From contig JAQWIR010000004.1 in assembly GCA_029248755.1 (NCBI GenBank), positions 1 to 62,098 on the forward strand: a stretch of DNA of 62,098 nt, read 5' to 3'. Every line of letters starts with the position of its first letter. Within the stretch, counting starts at the first letter, position 1. This DNA is from Porticoccaceae bacterium (GTDB taxonomy: Bacteria > Pseudomonadota > Gammaproteobacteria > Pseudomonadales > Porticoccaceae). Position numbers and translations under genes: made by a program. Below, one piece after another: positions 29,843-38,175 of this stretch. The notes below the pieces were generated by a model, which worked only from the letters and a program-made list of their open reading frames with translations, did no database searches and was not told the DNA's origin.

Positions 29843-30664
29843 CTATAGATTTATATCAAACCAAATAGGGCAGTGGTCAGAGGGCTTTTCATGGCCTCTG
29901 GCCTCTAGATCGATGCCTGTACCACTGCAAACGGCCATTGCAGCTGATGAGGCGAGTATAAGATCTATTCTAAGGCCTATTTTAGGGTCTTGATCAAAGC
30001 CACGGCTTCTATAATCGAACCAGCTGTAGGTGTTATTCTCGGGGTTATCTGCTCTGTAAGTATCAATTAGCCCCCAATCTAGGATAGATTGTAGCCATTC
30101 TCGCTCTTCGGGTAAGAACGAACTTTTGCCTGTTTTAAGCCAGCGCTTAGCGTTTTCAGGTTTGATGCCAACATCAGCATCCCTATGGGCTACATTCATA
30201 TCACCCATTACAATCACAGCGTCATCTTGACTAAAATTATTATTTAGATAATCCAATAGATCCTTGTAAAATTTCTGTTTAGCGGGGAATTTAGTAGGGT
30301 GATGCCGACCTTCTCCCTGAGGGAAATAGCCATTAATTACATGTAAAGTGCGGCCATTTATTTCATATTTTCCGTGTATTATTCGACATTGACTATCCGA
30401 ATCATCAGTGGGAAAGCCGCATTGCAGACTTGATGGGCTATTTTTGGTCAAAAGAGCGACACCATAATGGCCCTTTTGGCCATGGATACTAGCTTTATAT
30501 CCTAGGGCTTCAATATCCTCAAAGGGGAATTCTTCATTACAGACCTTGGTTTCTTGAAGGCCAATAATATCGGGTTGATGTTGTTTTATAACCGAAGAAA
30601 GCTGATTAATACGTGCGCGTATCCCATTGACATTAAACGATATTATTTTAATTTTATTGCTCAT
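29843..30664 (-). CDS. xthA: Exodeoxyribonuclease III
   Basis: AP endonuclease and 3'-5' exonuclease of base-excision repair. Motifs of the EEP fold: ISFNVNGIRAR, GLQETKV (metal Glu), GDMNVAHRDADVG, the loop YTYRADNPENNTYSWFDYRS region, and SDHCPIWFD (catalytic Asp-His). 273 aa. Lies 12 bases after prc on the same strand, so it is probably co-transcribed. Confidence 0.94.
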   Translation of the reverse strand: MSNKIKIISFNVNGIRARINQLSSVIKQHQPDIIGLQETKVCNEEFPFEDIEALGYKASIHGQKGHYGVALLTKNSPSSLQCGFPTDDSDSQCRIIHGKYEINGRTLHVINGYFPQGEGRHHPTKFPAKQKFYKDLLDYLNNNFSQDDAVIVMGDMNVAHRDADVGIKPENAKRWLKTGKSSFLPEEREWLQSILDWGLIDTYRADNPENNTYSWFDYRSRGFDQDPKIGLRIDLILASSAAMAVCSGTGIDLEARGHEKPSDHCPIWFDINL

Positions 30665-30675
30665 AATTATTAGTT

Positions 30676-32778
30676 TTATTGTTTTAATTGAGTAGCTAAT
30701 TTGGATTTTTTATCGGCATATATTGCACTTGATAATATCTTAATTTGATCACTTAGAAGTATACCTGTTTCATAAAGCATAGGGTCGCTTTCAGCAGTGG
30801 GGATTTGGTCTTTATCTTTATTTTCATCAGCCTCCTCTTCAGCGGCTTCCCAAGCCTCTATATCCTTATAAGCCTTAAGATTTTGTTCTATTCTACGTTT
30901 ATTTTCTATGGCAAAAAGGGATTCATCAAAACTATCGTCTCTTTTTTTACGTTGCTCAAGGTTTAAATTGGAGCGGTTTTGTTCTTTCCATTCTTGCTTT
31001 AGCGCTAATTGATTAGTCAAGCTTGAAAAATTTGCATCTGACAGCACACGGTTCTTGTGTACTTTGCTTAAGGGTATGATTAATTCACTTAATTTCGCTG
31101 AATACTGATGGGGAACAGCATGAATTTGGTCCCAGGGCAGGGCACTATCTAAATGGCTTTCTCCAATTTCATCTGAATCAAACAAGGATGGATACTTAAT
31201 ATCGGGGATGATACCCCGATGCTGTGTGCTTCCCCCTGACACTCTATAAAATTTAGAGACTGTTAATTTTAAAAAGCCACTACTTAACTCAGCCATGGTC
31301 TGGACAGTGCCTTTACCATAGCTCTGACTACCAACGATTAAGCCTCGGCCATAATCTTGTATCGCGCCGGCGAAAATCTCTGATGCCGATGCGCTGAGAC
31401 GGTTGATAAGCACTATCATAGGCCCATCATAATAAGCGTCATATCTGGCTCGTTGATTGCGATAGATTTTTTTATTGGCATCACGAATTTGAACCACAGG
31501 GCCATAATCTATAAATAGATCGGTGAGGGCAGTGGCCTCATATAAGGAGCCGCCGCCGTTATTTCTTAAATCAAGAACAACACCGTCAACAGACAGTTGT
31601 TTTAATTCTTTTAACAGCTTTCGAACATCGCGCGAAGTGCTTTTATAATTGGGATCCTGTCTTCTGGCGGCTTCAAAGTCCATATAAAAAGTAGGTATTT
31701 CAATCACGCCTATATTGTATTTTTTACCATCATTCTCAATGCTGATAATATGACTTTGAGCCGACTTCTCTTCAAGTTTCACAGTGTCTCTTACAATGGA
31801 GATTATTTTGTCACTACTGCCACCTGAATCAATTTGTAGACGAACCACAGAGCCTTTTTTACCGCGAATTAAGTCAACCACATCATCAATACGCCAACCG
31901 ATTACATCGACAATTTCTTTATCGCCTTGGCCTACGCCAATTATCTTGTCTTTTGGCTTAAGAATACCCTGTACATCTGCCGGACCACCGGTAATAACAT
32001 CAACAACTTCAGTAAATTCATCTTCGGTTGTTAGCTGTGCACCAATACCCTCAAGGGATAACGACATATTAATCTGAAAGTTTTCCGAAGAGCGTGGGGA
32101 AAAGTAAGAAGAGTGGGGGTCATACAGGGATGCAAAGGCATTGGCATACTGCTGAAACACATCTTTACTGTTTCTTTGAATATAGCGATTTAATAGTGCT
32201 TTATAGCGCTTTATAAGCAGTTTTCGAGCTTCCTGCTGCTCTTTACCGCTTAGCATTAGTCTAATCATTGAGTCTTTCATAGCCTTACGCCAGAAATCAT
32301 CTGCTTGTTTTGAATCTATAAACCAATCACGATCATCCGCATCTAAAAAGATATGCTCATTAAGTGTAAAATCAAATTTATGCTGCTTGTTTTCTAATAA
32401 CTCAATATTATGTTGTAAACGATCAGTAGCGCGTTCACGCAATAGATTAAAGATTTCAAAGCCAGCACTTACGTCACCACGTTTAGCTAAGTCATCAAGT
32501 TTATATTGCCATTTTTTAAATTCCGCTATGTCTGAAGCCATGAAAAATCGTTTTGGAGAGTCTAGTCTATCTATATAGGCCGTTAAATAGGCTTCAGATA
32601 GCTGATCATTAAGTGATACTGTTGAATAATGTGATGTCGCTAATTGAGTGTAAATTTCACGAAACAGCTTTGCATGATGGGATTCAGGCAAAATATCACT
32701 AAGTTCCTCTGTGTTTGACGATACAAAGGTAACAAAGAGGGCAGATATAAATATCGTTAAGATGGCTAGCTGGCGCAT
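30676..32778 (-). CDS. prc: Tail-specific (C-terminal processing) protease Prc
   Basis: Periplasmic S41 protease that trims or degrades proteins with exposed nonpolar C-termini, including lipoproteins and murein hydrolases. N-terminal signal peptide (residues ~1-21), PDZ domain around residues 235-325 (LEGIGAQLTTEDEF), the Ser in NRLSASASEIFAGAI and the catalytic Lys in GSQSYGKGTVQT. A charged C-terminal domain follows. 700 aa, normal for the long form. Confidence 0.95.
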   Translation of the reverse strand: MRQLAILTIFISALFVTFVSSNTEELSDILPESHHAKLFREIYTQLATSHYSTVSLNDQLSEAYLTAYIDRLDSPKRFFMASDIAEFKKWQYKLDDLAKRGDVSAGFEIFNLLRERATDRLQHNIELLENKQHKFDFTLNEHIFLDADDRDWFIDSKQADDFWRKAMKDSMIRLMLSGKEQQEARKLLIKRYKALLNRYIQRNSKDVFQQYANAFASLYDPHSSYFSPRSSENFQINMSLSLEGIGAQLTTEDEFTEVVDVITGGPADVQGILKPKDKIIGVGQGDKEIVDVIGWRIDDVVDLIRGKKGSVVRLQIDSGGSSDKIISIVRDTVKLEEKSAQSHIISIENDGKKYNIGVIEIPTFYMDFEAARRQDPNYKSTSRDVRKLLKELKQLSVDGVVLDLRNNGGGSLYEATALTDLFIDYGPVVQIRDANKKIYRNQRARYDAYYDGPMIVLINRLSASASEIFAGAIQDYGRGLIVGSQSYGKGTVQTMAELSSGFLKLTVSKFYRVSGGSTQHRGIIPDIKYPSLFDSDEIGESHLDSALPWDQIHAVPHQYSAKLSELIIPLSKVHKNRVLSDANFSSLTNQLALKQEWKEQNRSNLNLEQRKKRDDSFDESLFAIENKRRIEQNLKAYKDIEAWEAAEEEADENKDKDQIPTAESDPMLYETGILLSDQIKILSSAIYADKKSKLATQLKQ

Positions 32779-33105
32779 GATTTCCTTTTTAATGCGGTTG
32801 CTTCGTGTTAATTATACGAAATAAACCTATGAATGATAATAATCTTATACGGTTTAAATCAAAAGTATCACACTAACTATACGTCTTATATTATATCTGG
32901 GTGTCTTTAGTTTAATATTTTCATCATGCCTAACGTTTTCTTTTTCTAAAGACATCGATTATTTACTAATAAAGGGGCACCTATAGTATTTGTGCTATTT
33001 CCTCTAATCTCAATTAGTGGACATAACTAGACATTCAGTTTTAGGCTTGATACAGTGCATAACAGCTAGAATATACAGTTAACCCCATTTATAGCCGTTG
33101 TTATT
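32779..33105. other. Divergent intergenic region between prc and the recombinase
   Basis: 327 AT-rich bases with the prc promoter on one side and the recombinase promoter on the other. A weak TTGATA (33047-33052) lies 17 bases before AATATA upstream of the recombinase. I see no attachment-site core, inverted repeat or tRNA. Confidence 0.35.
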
Positions 33106-34392
33106 ATGAGTTTAGTTATGTCCAAGTTTAAAGCAACACCTCTATTTGATGCCCATAAAAGATACACGCGGTTACCCATGGGTATGGCCATGCTTAATGA
33201 ATATCCAGACTCAAAATTATTTATTGAAGCACTGGTTAAAGATAATCCAGATGTAAGTAAGGACTTTTTACACAGTCAGGCATTCCTAAAAAGTTACAGT
33301 CGCAAAAGTGAAGCCACCTATCGTAGCTATAGAAACGAAGTTGAGCGCCTTTTGTTATGGTCCTGGACAGTTGCTTACAAAAGTATCATCCAACTTAAAC
33401 GTCCAGAATTAGAAGCATTTTTTGATTTTATTCATAGTCCACCGACTGAATGGGTCGGTGAATCGGTGCAGGACCGATTCAAGCCAATCGGCGGAGAGTG
33501 GCTTCAAAATGAATTTTGGCGGCCATTTGCCGCAAAAATAAGCAAGGAAGACCGCAAAAAAGCCACAGCAGGGGGTTTGGATGTAAAACCCGATACAAAG
33601 GGTCATACACTCTCAGGTGAGGCTATAAAGATCTGTTTTTCAGCTATTTCTTGTTTTTATGACTATTTGGCCGATGAGGGTTATGCGTTTGGCAACCCTA
33701 TTCCTGCAATCCGCAAGCAATCACCCTACCTTATTAAAGGCGCTACCCAAAAGAATATAAAACGGTTATCTAACCTTCAGTGGGATTATGTTTTAAGCTG
33801 CGCTGAAGCTAAGGCAAATGCCGATACTAATTATGAACGAATGTTATTTGTTGTTGCCTTAATTAAAACATTGTATCTGCGAGTATCAGAATTATCAGAC
33901 AGGTCCAATTGGCAACCTATTTGGCAGCATTTTTGGCAAGATTCCGATGGCAATCACTGGCTAAAGGTTTTGGGGAAAGGCAATAAAATACGTGATATTT
34001 CAGTGCCAAGTGCCCTATTTCCCTACATTAAACGTTATCAGGCATTTAGAACGGAACAAAATAGTAATTTTAATAGTAATGCGCCATTGGTGATTAAAAA
34101 CCGTGGTACTGGGGGTATGAGTTCTCGACAATTAAGGCGTATTGTTCAAGAAGCCTTTGATATGGCTTATGAAAAAATGCTTTCTGAGGGCTTTTCTGAC
34201 GAGGCTAAAGCTTTAAGAGAAGCCACAACCCACTGGCTTAGACATACAGGTGCTTCTCAGGATATAGCTACACGACCCCTTAAACATATGGCCGACGATC
34301 TTGGGCATGCGAGTATGGGCACCACCGATCAGGTTTATATTCAATCGGATATGAAAGAACGGGCCAAAACCGGTAAAGATCGGGATGTTTAG
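33106..34392 (+). CDS. Tyrosine-type site-specific recombinase (integrase)
   Basis: Phage-integrase family. The N-terminal SAM-like core-binding region (residues ~55-110) is followed, after an unusual ~65-residue insert, by the catalytic domain with Arg259 (LRVSEL), Lys291 (LGKGNK), His376/Arg379 (HWLRHTG), His401 (LGHASM) and nucleophile Tyr411. All catalytic residues are present. Start ATG 33106 or 33118; neither has a clear ribosome site. It is not beside a tRNA and no excisionase or phage gene is seen, so it may be a chromosomal recombinase or remnant of an element that brought in the porin–DUF4956–VTC block. Confidence 0.88.
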   Translation: MSLVMSKFKATPLFDAHKRYTRLPMGMAMLNEYPDSKLFIEALVKDNPDVSKDFLHSQAFLKSYSRKSEATYRSYRNEVERLLLWSWTVAYKSIIQLKRPELEAFFDFIHSPPTEWVGESVQDRFKPIGGEWLQNEFWRPFAAKISKEDRKKATAGGLDVKPDTKGHTLSGEAIKICFSAISCFYDYLADEGYAFGNPIPAIRKQSPYLIKGATQKNIKRLSNLQWDYVLSCAEAKANADTNYERMLFVVALIKTLYLRVSELSDRSNWQPIWQHFWQDSDGNHWLKVLGKGNKIRDISVPSALFPYIKRYQAFRTEQNSNFNSNAPLVIKNRGTGGMSSRQLRRIVQEAFDMAYEKMLSEGFSDEAKALREATTHWLRHTGASQDIATRPLKHMADDLGHASMGTTDQVYIQSDMKERAKTGKDRDV

Positions 34393-34448
34393 TTTGTATG
34401 CCCTTTAAATCTAATGCCTGTGAATTTCATTCACTTTGAGATATGAGA

Positions 34449-35636
34449 CTAAAGTCTTATTTGAACTCGAAGTGTAAGGGCTTTACCTGAACTATGCTGG
34501 CTGTCTTCTAGGATACCTTTGGCATTAGTTTTACTAGTGTTAAGCATTAACTTCATGCGTTTATTAAGGTAATAATTAAGCCCTAAAACTGTGGTTGTTA
34601 TATCTATACTATTATTTTTATTCAAAGCACCAATGCGAACTGTTTGTAAAGTGCCCTTTCTCAGGTTTAGTTCCCATGCACCCATAGATGAGGTGGGCTT
34701 AACATTTGCAAACCGGCCTTTTTTATAAGGTCGGTGATCATCGGTCAAAAAATAGGATAGCTGGGTGTAATAGCCTTGGTACTCAGCACTTTGGTCAGTA
34801 TCTAAGGCATTGATTTTTAGGTGTTGGAATTCACCTTGTAGAGATAAGGCTCCCCTGCCCCATGCAGCTTCAACGCCTTTTTTAACTATGGTATTAGTTG
34901 CAATATTACGAGTATCTAAGAAATTAATAGCGCTATCTACACCGCCATTAGTTTTAATTTCATATTCAGCACCCTGGAGGTCTCTGGTTGAATAGGCCAT
35001 CCCGAAGTGATTGTAATTTTTTTTGTCATTAACTGGGCTGAGGGTATACCTTGCAGTATAGGCTTTATCGCCATCCGCTTTAACTTTGCCGCTTTTTTCA
35101 ACATTATATACTCCGACACTCCAGCTATACTTTTTATTAGAGTCAGACAGATTGATTCCTTTACTGCGACCCAAAGAAAAAGTTGAAAGAGCTCTCTCGG
35201 TAAATAATGTATTTGCTGAGCTTGTGATGTTTTCTAGACCAAAGGGCTCTTTTGATTGGCCGATCCTGATCTCAGCAAAATCAAAGCCTCTGTAACGTAA
35301 ATATAAATCTTTGGTTTCGTAGGTATCATCACTTTCATTGATTGCAACTTGAAGCTTGCTTGACCAATTTTCACCCAGTGGTAGTTTAAATGTTAATCTT
35401 GCTCTTCTTAGTTGAGAGTCATAATTATAATTATCCAGTTGATCTTCTCGGTACATACCAGCAAAGCGGGTTGAATCAAGATTAATCCTTATGCCTACAT
35501 CTAAATCTCGGATAAGATCATTGTTTAAATATTCAGCTTTCAAGCTTGAATTGTCTATTTCAACTGCAAATGATGATGAGGTAAATACGCTGAAACAAAG
35601 CCAGGTTAGAACTGTAAGAAAGCTAATTTTAAACAC
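34449..35636 (-). CDS. OprP/OprO-like outer-membrane porin
   Basis: Signal peptide of ~24 residues ending SSSFA, then a 16-strand-type beta barrel with the phosphate-selective porin O/P pattern (RRARLTFKLPLGENW, EIRIGQSKEPFG, LTERALSTFSLGRSKG). 395 aa. GTG start at 35636 after AAAAGG. Last gene of a three-gene minus-strand operon with the VTC-type protein and DUF4956 protein. OprP and OprO pass phosphate and pyrophosphate, which fits a polyphosphate context; the selectivity of this one is inference. Confidence 0.82.
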   Translation of the reverse strand: MFKISFLTVLTWLCFSVFTSSSFAVEIDNSSLKAEYLNNDLIRDLDVGIRINLDSTRFAGMYREDQLDNYNYDSQLRRARLTFKLPLGENWSSKLQVAINESDDTYETKDLYLRYRGFDFAEIRIGQSKEPFGLENITSSANTLFTERALSTFSLGRSKGINLSDSNKKYSWSVGVYNVEKSGKVKADGDKAYTARYTLSPVNDKKNYNHFGMAYSTRDLQGAEYEIKTNGGVDSAINFLDTRNIATNTIVKKGVEAAWGRGALSLQGEFQHLKINALDTDQSAEYQGYYTQLSYFLTDDHRPYKKGRFANVKPTSSMGAWELNLRKGTLQTVRIGALNKNNSIDITTTVLGLNYYLNKRMKLMLNTSKTNAKGILEDSQHSSGKALTLRVQIRL

Positions 35637-35663
35637 TTTTTTTACCTTTTTATGATCTACATT

Positions 35664-36275
35664 CTAATTTTCTGTTGAATCATTAATGTTACTAGCAGGC
35701 TCACTATATGATACCTTGATGCTGGCAACATCGCTTAGAAAATCAATATTGTTTATTTGGATATCTTTTACATCTAACCCGGTACGCTCTTCGATGTCAG
35801 CAACAAGTAAGTGGTGATTTTCAGGCCGAATATTATGAATATTTTCGTAACGAATCGTCTTTTCAAAAACTCTTGGCGCAAATAATCCAGTCTCACCAAC
35901 GGCGACCATGACACACAATATAGCATTAACAAATGCAGCACTTAGGAAACTTAAGGGACCTACACCATTGAGAAGGGAGATAACAATAACAAGAAAAAGA
36001 TAGGTCATATTACGAATAGATATGGATTCTGTTCGATAGCGCAACATTGCAAATATAGCGAATAATCCAAAAGCAAAACCCATGGAAATTTCAACGCCTT
36101 GCAAAAGATGCGTAAGTAAAAATACACCTGTACCGAACATAAAGAAACCAAAAACAGAGTTTCTATCGGGCGTATAACGATAGAAAATACCACGCAATAA
36201 TACCCCTAGAAAAATGGTATTTATTAAAAGTAGTGGAAAAAATTGACCCACAAAAAGCCCGAAAATATCATTCAT
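35664..36275 (-). CDS. DUF4956 multi-pass membrane protein
   Basis: 203 aa with about four or five membrane helices (~10-28, 42-59, 62-78, 90-104, 108-128) and a soluble C-terminal tail of ~70 residues. A cytoplasmic-looking basic loop LRYRTESISIRN (residues 78-89) lies between helices and is a hallmark of the family. DUF4956 proteins are often coded beside VTC-domain polyphosphate polymerases. GGGAGC within the end of the upstream gene serves as ribosome site, so translation is coupled. Function not established; a channel or anchor for the polymerase is plausible. Confidence 0.82.
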   Translation of the reverse strand: MNDIFGLFVGQFFPLLLINTIFLGVLLRGIFYRYTPDRNSVFGFFMFGTGVFLLTHLLQGVEISMGFAFGLFAIFAMLRYRTESISIRNMTYLFLVIVISLLNGVGPLSFLSAAFVNAILCVMVAVGETGLFAPRVFEKTIRYENIHNIRPENHHLLVADIEERTGLDVKDIQINNIDFLSDVASIKVSYSEPASNINDSTEN

Positions 36276-36279
36276 TAAA

Positions 36280-37089
36280 TTATGCTCCCATCTTGAGTTT
36301 CATCAGATTCGCTTTAAAACGATTTGACTTGATATGTTTGTTATTAGTTAGTGATTGCCCCATGCAGTATTTACTAAAACCTTTGGGTCTTATTCCCATA
36401 TCGCGCATGAGTCGATAAAAAGGCGATTGTCGGTCTAATTTTTCCTGCTTAAGCTCGGCAATATAAAAATTAGAAAGGTTAAAGTTATCATCAGATTTTG
36501 CATGTTTAAGCCTGCTAGAAAAATTAATATTTAAATCTAAGGTTAATCGTTCTTTACGGGCATCACTTGCAAGACTGATTCTACGGTAAGAACAGGCTTG
36601 AGAAAGAATAAGTTGGTCAGGGTTGGGAATACCATAATCTTGTAAAAAAGAATAATTATCAGCCAAGGCAATCTTTGGGTCACTATCGACAAGACATCGA
36701 TTTTTAATAGTGCGACCTTTATTATTCTTAAATTTAACCTCTAAAAAACTATTGCCTACATCAGCGTAGTGTCTATGACGAACCTTGTGACGATTAAGTT
36801 TACGGTTATGGTGATTGTTATAAAAATGAAGCTTATTGGTGTCAAAATAAATATTGTCATATTGGAAAATACTTACACCATCAATATTAAGTATCGAATA
36901 AAACGGTTTACAGGCTTTTAAGACACCAAGAAGCGAGCCTAAAGGTAGCAAAAACTTGCTATCTACACGATTCATTAGTGAAGAGTTAGCCAGCCCAGAA
37001 AGATCATGATGAGCAAATCTCTCAACTACATGATGCAGTTGATCGTTTATATCAGGTAATAAGGCTGTTTTATCCAAATCGTACAACAT
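36280..37089 (-). CDS. VTC-domain polyphosphate polymerase-like protein
   Basis: 269-aa soluble protein of the VTC (vacuolar transporter chaperone) domain family, a tunnel-type triphosphate-tunnel relative that makes polyphosphate from ATP in yeast. Basic and acidic tunnel residues are recognisable: Arg41 and Lys45 (MNRVDSKFLLP), YFDTNKLHFY (81-90), Arg104/Arg106 (HKVRHRHY), Glu117, Lys119 and Lys121 (LEVKFK), Lys124/Arg126, Arg131, Arg181 and Glu212/Lys214 (AELKQEK), Lys240. No membrane helix and no SPX domain. First gene of the operon with DUF4956 and the porin. Activity in this organism is inference. Confidence 0.85.
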   Translation of the reverse strand: MLYDLDKTALLPDINDQLHHVVERFAHHDLSGLANSSLMNRVDSKFLLPLGSLLGVLKACKPFYSILNIDGVSIFQYDNIYFDTNKLHFYNNHHNRKLNRHKVRHRHYADVGNSFLEVKFKNNKGRTIKNRCLVDSDPKIALADNYSFLQDYGIPNPDQLILSQACSYRRISLASDARKERLTLDLNINFSSRLKHAKSDDNFNLSNFYIAELKQEKLDRQSPFYRLMRDMGIRPKGFSKYCMGQSLTNNKHIKSNRFKANLMKLKMGA

Positions 37090-37512
37090 CTATAAATCCT
37101 AGCGGCACTCTTAAACACTTATCAATTATTAAAATATATCAAACCATAAAGTAGCTGCTGAATAGTTCGTATGCGTCAAATGAACTATATATTTAAAGCT
37201 ATAGAGGTAATAAAAGAGTGTTTTATTAATTATTACAGCAGTAAAACTGAGAGTCATCTGCAAGAAAAGAATAAACTCAAGTGGTAATGCTTTGTTAGTA
37301 TTTTATCTAATCACTATACATTAGCGATAATTACTTATGATTGCAATGCTTAATGCATATATAGCCTTGCTTATAGAGGAATATTACTGCTTGGAAAAAA
37401 CAACATTTACCCTATTATTGAATAATAACTCAAATTATATTGAGTAATTATTCGGAATTTAGTTTATATTTAAGTATGAGGTTTAAGGGTTAATATGAAT
37501 AAGGGGTAAATT
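37090..37512. other. Divergent regulatory region between VTC operon and tetR
   Basis: 423 AT-rich bases holding the start regions of the VTC–DUF4956–porin operon (left) and the TetR gene (right). The clearest element is a 34-bp palindrome at 37420-37453. No Pho-box (CTGTCAT-type repeats) is recognised by eye. Confidence 0.5.
37420..37453. promoter_or_regulatory. 34-bp palindrome, probable TetR operator
   Basis: GAATAATAACTCAA (37420-37433) and TTGAGTAATTATTC (37440-37453) are inverted repeats of 14 bp with one mismatch around a 6-bp spacer ATTATA. The right arm contains TTGAGT, a possible -35, with TATATT 19 bases later. Size and place are typical for an operator that its own TetR protein binds. 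Confidence 0.6.
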
Positions 37513-38133
37513 ATGCCAAAGAAGTTAAGTTCTAGATCTGAACCGATTCAAGGTAGAGCAAGGTTACAGCGTGATAAAATATTAAAGGAAACCTGTTATC
37601 TATTGCAAACAGTGGGGTTGAGCGAACTAACGACAATTCTTGTGGCTAAAAAAATGCGTATATCCGTGGGTACGCTCTACCATTATTTTCCAAACAAACA
37701 TGCAATATTATATGCTCTGTCAGAACTGTGGTTAGAAAATATAATGCAGGTTATGGATGCTATTAACGCTGAAGATATTGAGAAAATGCAGTTAAAGCCC
37801 TTTGTCAGCCTTACCGTAGATAGTCTCTTGCAAGCTTATAAAGAAAATTCTTATTTATTACCCATTGTCCCTGTAATGGCTATTATACCTGAGCTTAAGT
37901 CGATCTATGACAGCTACTTAAACTGCGTCCATAGTGGCTTTATACGGGCTTTTAATAGAACATCCATAGGAATAAGTGACGATGCCGCCTTACATCTGCC
38001 AGTTTTTATCCATCAGATTAGCCATACGATACTATTTAATCTCAGCGGGGATACTTCTTCTGATGCAAGATCAATAGCAGATTTAAAGTATTTATTGTTA
38101 ACGTTACTAGAGCGAGAACGGCTAAAGTTCTAA
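37513..38133 (+). CDS. TetR-family transcriptional regulator next to the VTC operon
   Basis: 206 aa. The DNA-binding domain is clear: LTTILVAKKMRISVGTLYHY then FPNKHAILYAL (residues ~35-70). The C-terminal ligand domain is not assigned to a subgroup. AAGGGG precedes ATG 37513. It is divergent from the VTC–DUF4956–porin operon with a palindrome between, so it probably controls itself and perhaps the operon. Ligand unknown. Confidence 0.88.
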   Translation: MPKKLSSRSEPIQGRARLQRDKILKETCYLLQTVGLSELTTILVAKKMRISVGTLYHYFPNKHAILYALSELWLENIMQVMDAINAEDIEKMQLKPFVSLTVDSLLQAYKENSYLLPIVPVMAIIPELKSIYDSYLNCVHSGFIRAFNRTSIGISDDAALHLPVFIHQISHTILFNLSGDTSSDARSIADLKYLLLTLLERERLKF

Positions 38134-38175
38134 TGTAGATATTATAAATACTATATAAACTGTTGAAATATAATA

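Noticed and set aside
32779-33105. Possible attachment site of the tyrosine recombinase
   Set aside because: No repeat of this stretch was recognised at the other end of the block and no tRNA gene is present.
34446-34457. AGACT-AA-AGTCT stem at the end of the porin gene as a terminator
   Set aside because: The 2-base loop is too small to form and no T-run follows.
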